Positions 1-6,383 of a DNA stretch of 12,146 nucleotides are shown piece by piece (position 1 is the stretch's first letter; the number at the start of each line of letters is the position of its first letter). The notes under the pieces were generated by a model, which worked only from the letters and a program-made list of their open reading frames with translations, did not search any database and was not told the DNA's origin. The translations under genes and the position numbers were made by a program. The stretch is from an uncultured Oscillospiraceae bacterium (GTDB taxonomy: Bacteria; Bacillota; Clostridia; Oscillospirales; Oscillospiraceae), in contig CAKUHV010000046.1 of NCBI GenBank assembly GCA_934659445.1, positions 1 through 12,146 of the forward strand, given 5' to 3'.

Positions 1-1026
1 AACCAGTGGTGCTCCGTCATCCGCTGGGAAAAGACCACCCGCCCCTTCCTGCGCTCCCGGGAATTTTGGTGGCAGGAGGGCCACACCATCCACGAGACCG
101 CCCAGGAGGCCCAGGCCGAGACCGAGCAGCAGCTGAAGTGCTACGCCGACTTCTTTGAGAACGTTCTTGCCATCCCCGTGGTGCCCGGCCGCAAGACCGA
201 GAAGGAGAAGTTCGCCGGGGCCGAGGCCACCTATACCGTGGAGTGCATGATGAAGGACCACAAGGCCCTTCAGGGCGCCACCAGCCACTACTTTGGGGAC
301 AAGTTCTCCCGGGCCTATGACGTGACCTTCGCCGGCCGGGACAACAAGCCCCAGTACCCCTTCCAGACCTCCTGGGGCTCCACCACCCGCATGATCGGCG
401 CCGTCATCATGACCCACGGCGACAACAGCGGTCTGGTGCTGCCCCCCCGCATCGCCCCCATCCAGGTGGTGGTCATCCCCGTGGCCCAGCACAAGCAGGG
501 CGTCATCGAGGCCAACGAGGCCGTGAAGGCCCGCCTGACCGCCGCCGGCCTGCGGGTGAAGCTGGACGCCAGCGACAACTCCCCGGGCTGGAAGTTCTCT
601 GAGTACGAGATGAAGGGCGTACCCCTGCGGCTGGAGCTGGGCCCCAAGGACATGGAGAAGAACCAGTGCGTGCTGGTGCGCCGGGACAGCGGCGAGAAGA
701 TCTTCGTCTCGCTGGACGGCATCGAGGACACCGTGGCCAAGCTGCTGGACGACATCCACGACGGCCTGTACGCCCGGGCTAAGGAGAATCTGGACACCCA
801 CATCCGGGACTGCCAGACCATGGACGAGGTCAGGACCTTCATGCAGCGGGAGGGCGGCTTTGCCCGCACCAAGTGGTGCGGCGATCTGGCCTGCGAGCTG
901 GCCATGAAGGAGCAGGTGGGGGTCTCCTCCCGCTGTATGCCCCTGAAGCAGTCGGGAACCAAGGGCAAGTGCGTGTGCTGCGGCAAGGAGTGCACCACCG
1001 ACATCCTCTGGGGCGTGGCTTATTAA
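1..1026 (+). CDS. proS: Prolyl-tRNA synthetase, archaeal/eukaryotic type, 3' part
   Basis: Charges tRNA-Pro with proline in the cytoplasm. The reading frame is open from the first base, so the 5' end lies outside the window; 341 residues are visible of the roughly 475-480 usual for this type, so about 135-140 N-terminal residues are missing. The fragment opens in class II motif 2 (TRPFLRSREFWWQEGHT), continues with the ATP-binding motif 3 region (GSTTRMIGAVIMTHGDNSG, then LVLPPRIAP), then an anticodon-binding domain (from about residue 150). It ends in a Cys-rich zinc-binding domain (GKCVCCGKEC) with a C-terminal tyrosine. These C-terminal traits mark the ProRS lineage without the bacterial editing insertion. 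A GTG at 178 is only an internal codon, because strongly conserved motif 2 precedes it. Transcription probably ends at the hairpin starting 24 bases after the stop codon. Identification is by motif reading and is very secure. Confidence 0.98.
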   Translation, partial: NQWCSVIRWEKTTRPFLRSREFWWQEGHTIHETAQEAQAETEQQLKCYADFFENVLAIPVVPGRKTEKEKFAGAEATYTVECMMKDHKALQGATSHYFGDKFSRAYDVTFAGRDNKPQYPFQTSWGSTTRMIGAVIMTHGDNSGLVLPPRIAPIQVVVIPVAQHKQGVIEANEAVKARLTAAGLRVKLDASDNSPGWKFSEYEMKGVPLRLELGPKDMEKNQCVLVRRDSGEKIFVSLDGIEDTVAKLLDDIHDGLYARAKENLDTHIRDCQTMDEVRTFMQREGGFARTKWCGDLACELAMKEQVGVSSRCMPLKQSGTKGKCVCCGKECTTDILWGVAY

Positions 1027-1049
1027 CTTCAAAACTGTTTCATTCCGAG

Positions 1050-1086
1050 GGCTTCCCTTCCGCCTGGAGCGGAAGGGGAGCCTTTT
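1050..1086 (+). terminator. Rho-independent terminator of proS
   Basis: A 14-bp stem (1050-1063 with 1069-1082, one G-U pair), a five-base loop CTGGA, and four T residues at 1083-1086. It starts 24 bases after the proS stop codon. The T run is short but the stem is long and GC-rich. Confidence 0.85.
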
Positions 1087-1087
1087 G

Positions 1088-1116
1088 GCATAGTCCGCCC
1101 CATTCTGCGCAAGCTA
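1088..1116 (+). promoter_or_regulatory. Possible forespore sigma-G type promoter of the 57-aa ORF
   Basis: GCATA (1088-1092) fits the sigma-G -35 consensus GMATR exactly. After a 17-base spacer, CAAGCTA (1110-1116) fits six of seven positions of the -10 consensus CATNMTA as defined in Bacillus. It sits directly after the proS terminator and just before the small ORF. The predicted start would leave a leader of only about ten bases, beginning almost at the GGTGA ribosome site, which is a weakness. Short motifs like these also occur by chance. Confidence 0.3.
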
Positions 1117-1133
1117 TCCCCGGGTGATGAAAG

Positions 1134-1307
1134 ATGAAACGACAGAGAAAATCGCCCGCCCCCGACTTCTGCGACCTGCGGCTGGACCCGCAGCGGCGGC
1201 TGTGTCCCAAGTTTGACGACGCCAGCATTGCCCTGTTCCCCGTGGCCCAGCCCGGGGAGATGGGCTTCCGGGTGGTGGACAACTGCGCGGAGGAGCATAT
1301 CCAATAG
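1134..1307 (+). CDS. Hypothetical 57-residue protein
   Basis: I do not recognise this protein. The ORF runs from ATG 1134 to TAG 1305-1307. An in-frame TGA at 1128-1130 rules out any earlier start. GGTGA at 1123-1127 complements the anti-Shine-Dalgarno sequence and lies six bases before the ATG. The product is soluble-looking, with a basic N-terminus (MKRQRK) and an acidic C-terminus; it has three cysteines and no membrane segment. Codon use is GC3-rich like its neighbours. It is insulated by the proS terminator upstream and a strong terminator downstream, so it appears to be its own transcription unit. A possible sporulation-type promoter precedes it. It may be a lineage-specific small protein; a non-coding transcript with a fortuitous ORF is the main alternative. 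Confidence 0.55.
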   Translation: MKRQRKSPAPDFCDLRLDPQRRLCPKFDDASIALFPVAQPGEMGFRVVDNCAEEHIQ

Positions 1308-1316
1308 TAAGGGGAG

Positions 1317-1353
1317 CCGGGGGCCGCTTTCAGCGGCCCCCGGCCAAATTTTT
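1317..1353 (+). terminator. Strong rho-independent terminator after the 57-aa ORF
   Basis: A perfect 12-bp stem (1317-1328 with 1332-1343) with a three-base loop, followed by CCAAA and five T residues (1349-1353). It starts ten bases after the small ORF's stop codon, which supports a real transcription unit there. Confidence 0.85.
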
Positions 1354-1355
1354 CC

Positions 1356-1541
1356 GGGCGGATGAGGATATCCGCCCCTACATCATCCTCACAAGCTCCG
1401 CATTACTCGCCACGGCATAAATGCCATGGCTCACTCGCTCCGCTGCTCGTCCTCTCCCCAACAAAGCCTTCGGCTTTGCCGGGGACCCCATATTCGGCGG
1501 CGACAGCCCCCTATACCAAAAATGGATGGGGCGGGTGGGAT
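1356..1541. repeat. Intergenic palindrome-rich tract, left side of the ABC cassette
   Basis: No ORF here looks coding. The tract contains GGGCGGAT/ATCCGCCC (1356-1377), then a hairpin AAAGCC-TTC-GGCTTT near 1465, and finally the block CCCCCTATACCAAAAATGG ending next to the permease stop codon. A related series in the same order and direction occurs at 4284-4570 on the far side of the ABC operon. These look like degenerate members of dispersed intergenic repeat families; copies elsewhere in the genome cannot be checked from the window. Confidence 0.45.
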
Positions 1542-3389
1542 TTAATTATCCCTTACCGCCATCCTGCGGCAGGCCAGGGCGGTGGCCAGAAAATAGCCGC
1601 CATACACAACCAGCAGCAGCGCGGCGGTGACCGCAGTGCTCTCCCCCGCGTTCAGCGTACCCGCCATGGCGATCACATCGTTGGCCGCCTTCATGCCCAC
1701 CACGGAGTGGACAACGGCCAGCGCCAGAGGGGCCAGAAAGGCCAGGGCCACCTGCTGCACGGCGGAGCGGCCCACCATGCCCTCCTCCGCCCCCAGACGG
1801 CGGAGAATACGGCAGCGTCTGGCGTTATCCGCCCCCTGGCTCAGTTGCTGCAGGGCCAGCACCGCCGCCGCGGCCAGCAGGAAGGTAAATCCCAGATACA
1901 GCCCCAGGAACAGGGCCAGGATCTTGCTGCCCATGATGCCGGCGTAGATCTGCTGGCGGCTGTTCAGCCGCAGGCCGACGTAGTCCCGGGACAGCTCCTC
2001 TACGGCGGCCATGACCGCCGGCTCCGTCTCCGCCGGGTCCCCGGCGTAGTCCGCCGACCAGATCTGCCGCCGCACCCCCAGCCGACCGGCCATGTCATCG
2101 GGGATCACCGCGCAGCTCAGGCCCAGATCCCCGGTGACGGGGATCGACTCCCAGTCCGTCAGCTCTCCGGGCACCGCGCCGCTGTAGGCGCTCATCCCCG
2201 CCCGGGCCCGCAGGGAATCCAGATCGGACAGACGCACGGCGGCGCTTGCGTCCTCCACCCCGGTGACCGCCGGGTCGTTGTAATAGAAGATAACGCTCTC
2301 CTGCCACTGAAGGCGGTCGGGGGCCGCTCCCCGCTCCTTCAGCAGGGCGGGGAAGTCCAGAGGGCCGGTCCGGTCGGCCCCCTGATACTGGATGGTCAGG
2401 TCGAAGGGGGCCTGCCGGTCGGTCTGACCGTTCAGGGTGGAGTTCAGACCGATGGAGCTGGCGGTGATGCCGATGGCCAGCAGGAGCAGGATACAGATCA
2501 CCGTCTGGGACAGATAGGCGGTGTGCACCCGGCTGATCCACTGGCGCAGGGTGAACAGGTTCAGATCCCGGTAGTACAGCCCGGGGCGGCTGCGCACCAG
2601 CCGCAGCACAAAGCCGGACAGGGACCTGAAGATCAGCAGGGTGCCCGCGGTACCCAGAGTCAGCATGGGGATGCAGATGGGCGGCATCACCACGGCTCTG
2701 ACCATGCCGAAGCCCAGCAGGATGGCGTAGGCCGCCAGCAGACACAGCACCCCGGCGCAGAACTGTATCATGGTGCGCCGGAGGGAGGCGGGCCTGAACT
2801 CCTCGTTCCGCCGATCCCCCTGCAGCAGGTCGATGAGCCGGGCCCGGGCCACCTGCGCCCCGTTCAGAGCCATGACCAGCAGGAAGATCAGGCCGAAGTA
2901 CAGGGCCGTTTTCCCCGCCGCGCGGGGGGAAAAGCTCAGAGCCAGCAGGGAGGCGTCCATTTGGAACATGGACAGGGTGAGGGCGGACAGGCCGTAGGAC
3001 GCCCCCACGCCCAGCCCCAGCCCCAGCAGGAGGGAGACAAGGCCGATGAGCCCCGTCTCCAGAAACAACATCCGGGACACCTGCCCCTGGCTCATGCCCA
3101 GGATCAGGCAGGTGCCCAGCTCCCGCCTGCGCCGGCGCATGAGAAAGCGGTCGGCGTATACGATAAGGCAGGCCAGCACCACCGACACGAACACGGAAAA
3201 CACGTCGATCAGGATCTGGATCACCCGCACCATGTCGCTCTGGGCGCTGTCCAGATAGACCATGACCCCCTGCCCCTCGATGGCGTTGAAGGTGTAAAAC
3301 AGGCACACCCCGAAGGTGAGGGTGAGCAGATAGACCCCGTAGTCCCGCACGGAGCGGAGGACGTTCCGGGCCGCCAGCTTACAGAACAT
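1542..3389 (-). CDS. BceB-like FtsX-family ABC transporter permease
   Basis: Membrane subunit of an ABC exporter or peptide-sensing/detoxification transporter at the cytoplasmic membrane. The 615-residue product has about ten hydrophobic segments (near 17-37, 57-79, 105-130, 160-180, 210-230, 235-258, 290-314, 489-514, 547-568, 585-606). A predicted external domain of about 170 residues lies between helices 7 and 8, the layout of the Bce branch associated with antimicrobial-peptide resistance. The opening MFCKLAARNVLRSVRDY is typical of that group. I chose ATG 3389 rather than GTG 3401 because GGAGGTGAG lies seven bases before the ATG, whereas the GTG falls inside the Shine-Dalgarno sequence. 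Its 5' end overlaps the ATPase gene by 11 bases, implying translational coupling. The transported substrate is unknown. No two-component system, the usual partner of Bce transporters, lies within the window. Confidence 0.93.
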   Translation of the reverse strand: MFCKLAARNVLRSVRDYGVYLLTLTFGVCLFYTFNAIEGQGVMVYLDSAQSDMVRVIQILIDVFSVFVSVVLACLIVYADRFLMRRRRRELGTCLILGMSQGQVSRMLFLETGLIGLVSLLLGLGLGVGASYGLSALTLSMFQMDASLLALSFSPRAAGKTALYFGLIFLLVMALNGAQVARARLIDLLQGDRRNEEFRPASLRRTMIQFCAGVLCLLAAYAILLGFGMVRAVVMPPICIPMLTLGTAGTLLIFRSLSGFVLRLVRSRPGLYYRDLNLFTLRQWISRVHTAYLSQTVICILLLLAIGITASSIGLNSTLNGQTDRQAPFDLTIQYQGADRTGPLDFPALLKERGAAPDRLQWQESVIFYYNDPAVTGVEDASAAVRLSDLDSLRARAGMSAYSGAVPGELTDWESIPVTGDLGLSCAVIPDDMAGRLGVRRQIWSADYAGDPAETEPAVMAAVEELSRDYVGLRLNSRQQIYAGIMGSKILALFLGLYLGFTFLLAAAAVLALQQLSQGADNARRCRILRRLGAEEGMVGRSAVQQVALAFLAPLALAVVHSVVGMKAANDVIAMAGTLNAGESTAVTAALLLVVYGGYFLATALACRRMAVRDN

Positions 3390-4146
3390 GGTCCAGCTCA
3401 CCTCCCAGCCGGGACATGACGGCGATGATCTCGCCGAAGAAGGCGCGGCGGTCCTTTCCCTCCCGGTGCAGCTCCATAAAGATCCGCCCGTCCCGCAGGA
3501 ACACCACCCGGCGGCAGCAGCTGGCGGTAAAGGGGTCGTGGGTGACCATCAGGATGGTGGCCCCCCGCTCCCGGTTGAGCACCTCCAGCCGCTCCAGCAG
3601 CATTCTGGCGGACCTGGAATCCAGCGCCCCCGTGGGCTCGTCCGCCAGCACCAGGGCGGGACGGGTCACCATGGCCCGGGCGGCGGCGCAGCGCTGCTGC
3701 TGGCCGCCGGACATCTGATAGGGATACCTGTCCATACAGTCCTCGATGCCCAGCAGCCCAGCCATCTCCTGCACCCGGCCGGGGATCTGTCCGGCGGGCG
3801 TCCGGGTGATGGACAGGGCCAGGGCGATGTTCTCAAAGGCCGTCAGGGTGTCCAGCAGGTTGCAATTCTGAAAGATGAAGCCCAGCTTCTCCCGGCGGAA
3901 GCGGGTCAGCTCCTTACCCTTCAGGCGGGTCAGCTCTTTCCCACCCACGGAAATGGAGCCGCCGGTGGGCCGGTCGATGGTGGAGATACAGTTGAGCAGG
4001 GTGGTCTTGCCGGAGCCGGAGGGCCCCATGACGGCGGTATAGTCCCCCTCCTCTAACGACAGGGACACCCCATCCAGCGCCCGGGCCGCCGCGCCGCCCC
4101 GGCCGTAGACCCTGGTCAGGTCGGTTACCCTTAAAAGTTCAGACAT
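3379..4146 (-). CDS. BceA/MacB-like ABC transporter ATP-binding protein
   Basis: Cytoplasmic ATPase subunit of the exporter whose permease follows. The 255 residues contain Walker A GPSGSGKT (41-48), a Q-loop glutamine near 93, the signature MSGGQQQR (145-152), Walker B LVLADEPTGALDS with catalytic Glu170, and the switch His203. The ADEPTGALDS wording and length are those of the MacB/LolD/BceA subfamily. The start ATG at 4146 is preceded by GGAGGAGAGG. Its last codons overlap the permease start. The leader contains a strong terminator hairpin (4171-4207), so expression is probably attenuated. Likely role with the permease is handling of a peptide antibiotic or other hydrophobic compound; this is inferred from family membership only. 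Confidence 0.95.
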   Translation of the reverse strand: MSELLRVTDLTRVYGRGGAAARALDGVSLSLEEGDYTAVMGPSGSGKTTLLNCISTIDRPTGGSISVGGKELTRLKGKELTRFRREKLGFIFQNCNLLDTLTAFENIALALSITRTPAGQIPGRVQEMAGLLGIEDCMDRYPYQMSGGQQQRCAAARAMVTRPALVLADEPTGALDSRSARMLLERLEVLNRERGATILMVTHDPFTASCCRRVVFLRDGRIFMELHREGKDRRAFFGEIIAVMSRLGGELDHVL

Positions 4147-4170
4147 AGCGTTTCCTCTCCTCCGTGATCA

Positions 4171-4207
4171 AACAAAAATACACCCCCTCCGGAAGGAGGA
4201 GGTGTAT
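4171..4207 (-). terminator. Leader terminator/attenuator of the ABC operon
   Basis: On the minus strand a 13-bp stem (4195-4207 with 4178-4190, one G-U pair) with loop TTCC is followed by TTTTGTTT, 32 bases before the ATPase start codon. Nothing coding lies closely upstream, so it sits inside the operon's own leader. The 5' arm contains CTCCTCC, which is also perfectly complementary to the ATPase ribosome site GGAGGAG (plus-strand 4157-4163), so an alternative pairing exists. The hairpin is directly visible; attenuation is inferred. Confidence 0.7.
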
Positions 4208-4246
4208 GAAGTGTACCATACAGTTATTACGATAGCCCTGCGGAAA

Positions 4247-4268
4247 GGATTAGGATTTTCTTAAAATT
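4247..4268 (-). promoter_or_regulatory. Candidate response-regulator box upstream of the ABC operon
   Basis: The minus strand reads TTTTAAGAAAATCCTAATCC, an AT-rich direct-repeat-like element (TTAAGA, then CTAATC) of the kind bound by OmpR/PhoB-family regulators such as BceR or VanR. It lies about 45-60 bases upstream of the leader hairpin. No good -35 box is visible, as is common for activated promoters; TATGGT near 4216-4221 is one possible -10. Weak, pattern-based call. Confidence 0.3.
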
Positions 4269-4283
4269 GGGGGAAGGAGGTAC

Positions 4284-4570
4284 GGGCGGATGGGGACATC
4301 GGCCCGGCGTGCAGATCTACGAGATACGGCGTCAGGATTCATAGGGGCGGCCTGTGGCCGCCCGGAATATTTCGGCAAAGGCAGAGCCCTTGCCCTACGG
4401 TCTCTCCCTCCGTCAAAACCTTCGGTTTTGCCGCATCCCTCGTCAGAGGGAGGCCTGGCGCGCCGGGTCATCGCGCCCTACGGAATATTCTGCTTAACGT
4501 TGACACGGTGCGGCGGCCCGGGGGTCATAGGGGGTTTACCCCCTATACCGAAAATTGGGTGGGTTGAGTG
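4284..4570. repeat. Intergenic palindrome-rich tract, right side of the ABC cassette
   Basis: The gap 4147-4579 holds the ABC operon's leader and this tract; I see no convincing gene. Palindromes follow one another: GGGCGGATGGGGACATCGGCCC (degenerate, 4284-4305), GGGCGGCC-TGT-GGCCGCCC (near 4346), CAAAACC-TTC-GGTTTTG (near 4426), a perfect 9-bp stem ATAGGGGGT/ACCCCCTAT (4527-4546), then CCCCCTATACCGAAAATTGGG. The order and direction resemble 1356-1541. The last hairpin lies just after the 89-aa minus-strand gene but lacks a T run, so it is not a typical terminator. Confidence 0.45.
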
Positions 4571-4579
4571 GGCATTCAA

Positions 4580-4849
4580 TCACACCAGAAGCAGCCACAC
4601 GCACCACAGGGCGCTGGCGGCCAGCGCCCCCAGCGCCCCCCACAGGGGGCCGGGCCAGCTGCGCCCCTCCTGCCGCCGGTGGCCCTTCAGATAGCCGTCG
4701 GCGGTCTGGCGGGCCTGACGGATCACCTGATCGGCGGTGACGCCCTCCCGCTGCAATGCCTCCTCCCGCACGATAAAAATGGCCTCCTCAAACAGCTTCG
4801 GGTCGGGCGACTTGACCAATATGACCTGACGGGTGATCCCCTTTACCAT
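4580..4849 (-). CDS. Small C-terminally anchored membrane protein downstream of gpr
   Basis: An 89-residue protein of unknown function. The N-terminal 60 residues are charged and probably helical (MVKGITRQVILVKSPDPKLF onward, with VREEAL and GVTADQVIRQA), followed by a basic stretch GHRRQEGR. One hydrophobic segment (about 71-89) ends at the last residue, giving a tail-anchored layout. ATG 4849 is preferred over the in-frame GTG 4858: AAAGGA lies ten bases before the ATG but touches the GTG. The gene follows gpr by 95 bases with no clear terminator between them, so co-transcription is likely. In Bacillus the gene after gpr is yqxA, whose product has a different layout, so this is probably not its orthologue. 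A sporulation role is suggested by position only. Confidence 0.8.
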   Translation of the reverse strand: MVKGITRQVILVKSPDPKLFEEAIFIVREEALQREGVTADQVIRQARQTADGYLKGHRRQEGRSWPGPLWGALGALAASALWCVWLLLV

Positions 4850-4944
4850 GGCCCCCACATCCTTTCATGATTTCGTTCCCTCCCCCGGAGAGGGGAGCGG
4901 CGGATACGCATCTATTCTGTCCCGCCCCTCGCCCGGTTATTCCC

Positions 4945-5835
4945 TCAGCTGAGCAGCAGCTCCAGTTCCTCCGGCTCCACCCCCGGATGCAGCGCCAGAT
5001 CGATGGCGTAGCCGATCACCTTGGCGATATCCGCCGCCCGGCTGTCGATGTCCCGGGGGGTGACCAGCAGCCCCCGCCCCGGGGCGTCCTCCGGCACCGC
5101 CTGCCCCGTCAGGTCGGCGGCCAGAGTGGCCCCGTCGATCACCGTGGGCACCCCGACGGCGGCCACCGGCACCCCCAGACTCTCCCGGTCCAGGGCGAAC
5201 CGCCGGTTGCCCACCCCGGAGCCGGGGGCGATGCCCGCGTCGGTCAGCTGAACCGTGCTGCACAGCCGCTCCACCCCCCGGCAGGCCAGAGCGTCCACCG
5301 CGATGACCCGGGCGGGGCGCAGGGCGGCGCACACCGCCTTCAACGTCTCGCCGCTCTCCATCCCCGTGGTGCCCAGCACCCCGGGGGTCAGCACCGCCAC
5401 CGGGCGAAAGCCGGAGAACTGCTCCGGCAGCTGCCCCAGCAGGTGCCGGGTGGCCAGAGTGTGGCGGCAGACCTCCGGCCCGATGCAGTCCGGGGTGATG
5501 GCCCGGTTGCCCAGCCCCGCCACCAGCACGCAGTCGTCCTCCTTCAGCTCCCCCAGCAGCCCCCGCAGCTGCTCCGCCACCGCCCGGACCGACCGGGCGA
5601 ACACCGCCTTCTCCCGCCGGGCAAGGCCGGACAGCTCCACCGTCACATAGGTGCCTCTTGCCTTGCCCAGGGTCTTCTCCCCCCGCTCGTCCAGCACCTC
5701 TACCACCGTCACCGGAAGACCGAAGCGCTCCCCCTCCCGGGCCCGCACCCCCTCCAGCTTTGTGGTCTGCCCCGCGCTCTGCTGCCAAAGCTCTCTGGCC
5801 TCCAGGGCCAGATCCGTCCTGATCGGGCTGTTCAT
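4945..5835 (-). CDS. gpr: Spore germination protease GPR (peptidase family A25)
   Basis: GPR degrades the small acid-soluble proteins that coat spore DNA, early in germination. The 296-residue product has the family's N-terminal RTDLALEA (6-13), GLGNRAITPDCIGP (107-120), TPGVLGTTGMESGE (150-163) and VIAVDALACRG (177-187). Asp116 and Asp181 match the aspartates considered catalytic in the Bacillus megaterium enzyme. Only five residues precede RTDLA, against about 10-11 in Bacillus, so the self-cleaved propeptide is very short; an in-frame TGA just upstream excludes an earlier start, and short N-termini are usual in clostridia. Length is at the lower end for the family. The ribosome site is modest (GGGGGA nine bases before the ATG). 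It diverges from rpsT, a neighbourhood shared with Bacillus. Expression in the forespore is expected. Confidence 0.96.
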   Translation of the reverse strand: MNSPIRTDLALEARELWQQSAGQTTKLEGVRAREGERFGLPVTVVEVLDERGEKTLGKARGTYVTVELSGLARREKAVFARSVRAVAEQLRGLLGELKEDDCVLVAGLGNRAITPDCIGPEVCRHTLATRHLLGQLPEQFSGFRPVAVLTPGVLGTTGMESGETLKAVCAALRPARVIAVDALACRGVERLCSTVQLTDAGIAPGSGVGNRRFALDRESLGVPVAAVGVPTVIDGATLAADLTGQAVPEDAPGRGLLVTPRDIDSRAADIAKVIGYAIDLALHPGVEPEELELLLS

Positions 5836-5891
5836 CTCTCAGCGTCCCCCTTTTTCGACTATATCTTGTGTGGCCCCGCGGGCCGCTCCCC

Positions 5892-5920
5892 TATTTTTTG
5901 CGCCATCCCGTTCTGCATTC
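5892..5920 (-). promoter_or_regulatory. Possible sigma-G type promoter of gpr
   Basis: On the minus strand GAATG (5916-5920) fits the -35 consensus GMATR. After 17 bases AAAAATA (5892-5898) fits the -10 consensus CATNMTA in five of seven positions. gpr is a forespore gene in Bacillus, so such a promoter is expected, but the -10 match is poor. The leader would include a short GGCCC/GGGCC hairpin. Confidence 0.3.
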
Positions 5921-5949
5921 AATTTTTCGGGATTTTTCCGAAAAAACAG

Positions 5950-5978
5950 TTGATTTTTTTTCGCCTTCATGGTACAAT
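5950..5978 (+). promoter_or_regulatory. Sigma-A promoter of rpsT
   Basis: TTGATT (5950-5955), an exact 17-base spacer, and TACAAT (5973-5978). Transcription should start near 5985, giving a leader of about 55 bases before the TTG start of rpsT. This is the clearest housekeeping promoter in the window together with that of the LysR gene. Confidence 0.85.
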
Positions 5979-6023
5979 CCATATCTGCACAGGAGTATTG
6001 TGCTTATTTTACGATGTAACATC

Positions 6024-6042
6024 GGAGGAGGTGTTTGGTTTG
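6024..6042 (+). promoter_or_regulatory. Ribosome binding site fixing the TTG start of rpsT
   Basis: GGAGGAGG (6024-6031) is followed after eight bases by TTG (6040-6042), directly ahead of the conserved PNIKSAKKR of S20. No ATG or GTG is suitably placed, so the start must be TTG. Confidence 0.92.
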
Positions 6043-6303
6043 CCGAATATCAAGTCTGCCAAGAAGCGTGTGCTGGTCGCCCAGACCAAGGCCATGCAGA
6101 ACAAGGCCGCTAAGTCCGCGCTGAAGACCCACATGAAGAAGTTTGACGCCGCGGTGGCGGAAGGCAACCGCAGCGAGGCCGATATCGCTTACAAGGTGGC
6201 TGTCAAGGCCATGGATCAGGCCGCTGCCAAGGGTCTGATGCACAAGAACAATGCCGCCAACAAGAAGAGCAGCATGACCATCAAGCTGAACAAGCTGGCC
6301 TGA
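6040..6303 (+). CDS. rpsT: 30S ribosomal protein S20
   Basis: S20 binds 16S rRNA in the body of the small ribosomal subunit. The 87-residue basic protein begins (M)PNIKSAKKRVLVAQTKA and carries the typical helical, Lys/Ala-rich sequence ending in KLNKLA; about 87-88 residues is normal for the family. Translation starts at TTG 6040, fixed by the ribosome site and by homology. In E. coli rpsT also starts with UUG, and that weak codon takes part in autogenous control, so a similar device is possible here. The gene has its own sigma-A promoter (5950-5978) and terminator (6321-6351), making it monocistronic. A longer open frame extends far upstream of the TTG but is antisense to gpr and not coding. 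Confidence 0.98.
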   Translation: MPNIKSAKKRVLVAQTKAMQNKAAKSALKTHMKKFDAAVAEGNRSEADIAYKVAVKAMDQAAAKGLMHKNNAANKKSSMTIKLNKLA

Positions 6304-6320
6304 TGCACGCAAACAGAGTA

Positions 6321-6351
6321 AAAGCCGTCTGATAGGTCAGACGGCTTTTTT
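6321..6351 (+). terminator. Rho-independent terminator of rpsT
   Basis: A perfect 9-bp stem (6324-6332 with 6337-6345), loop TAGG, preceded by AAA and followed by six T residues. It starts 18 bases after the rpsT stop codon. Confidence 0.95.
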
Positions 6352-6383
6352 CTATCTTTCTAATTCTTCCCGGTTAAGATTTT

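Noticed and set aside
178..180. GTG at 178 as a start of a separate 282-aa gene
   Set aside because: The frame is open to the window edge and residues before it are class II synthetase motif 2, so this is the inside of proS.
1362..3419. Long open frame of 685 codons on the plus strand
   Set aside because: It is antisense to the clear permease gene and gives low-complexity Gln/His/Gly/Pro-rich translation, an artefact of GC-rich third positions on the real strand.
4500..4530. TTGACA at 4500-4505 as a promoter
   Set aside because: No -10 box lies 16-18 bases downstream (the sequence there is GC-rich), and no plus-strand gene follows.
4867..6039. Long open frame running upstream into rpsT
   Set aside because: It is antisense to gpr; only the part from TTG 6040 is coding, as shown by the ribosome site and S20 homology.
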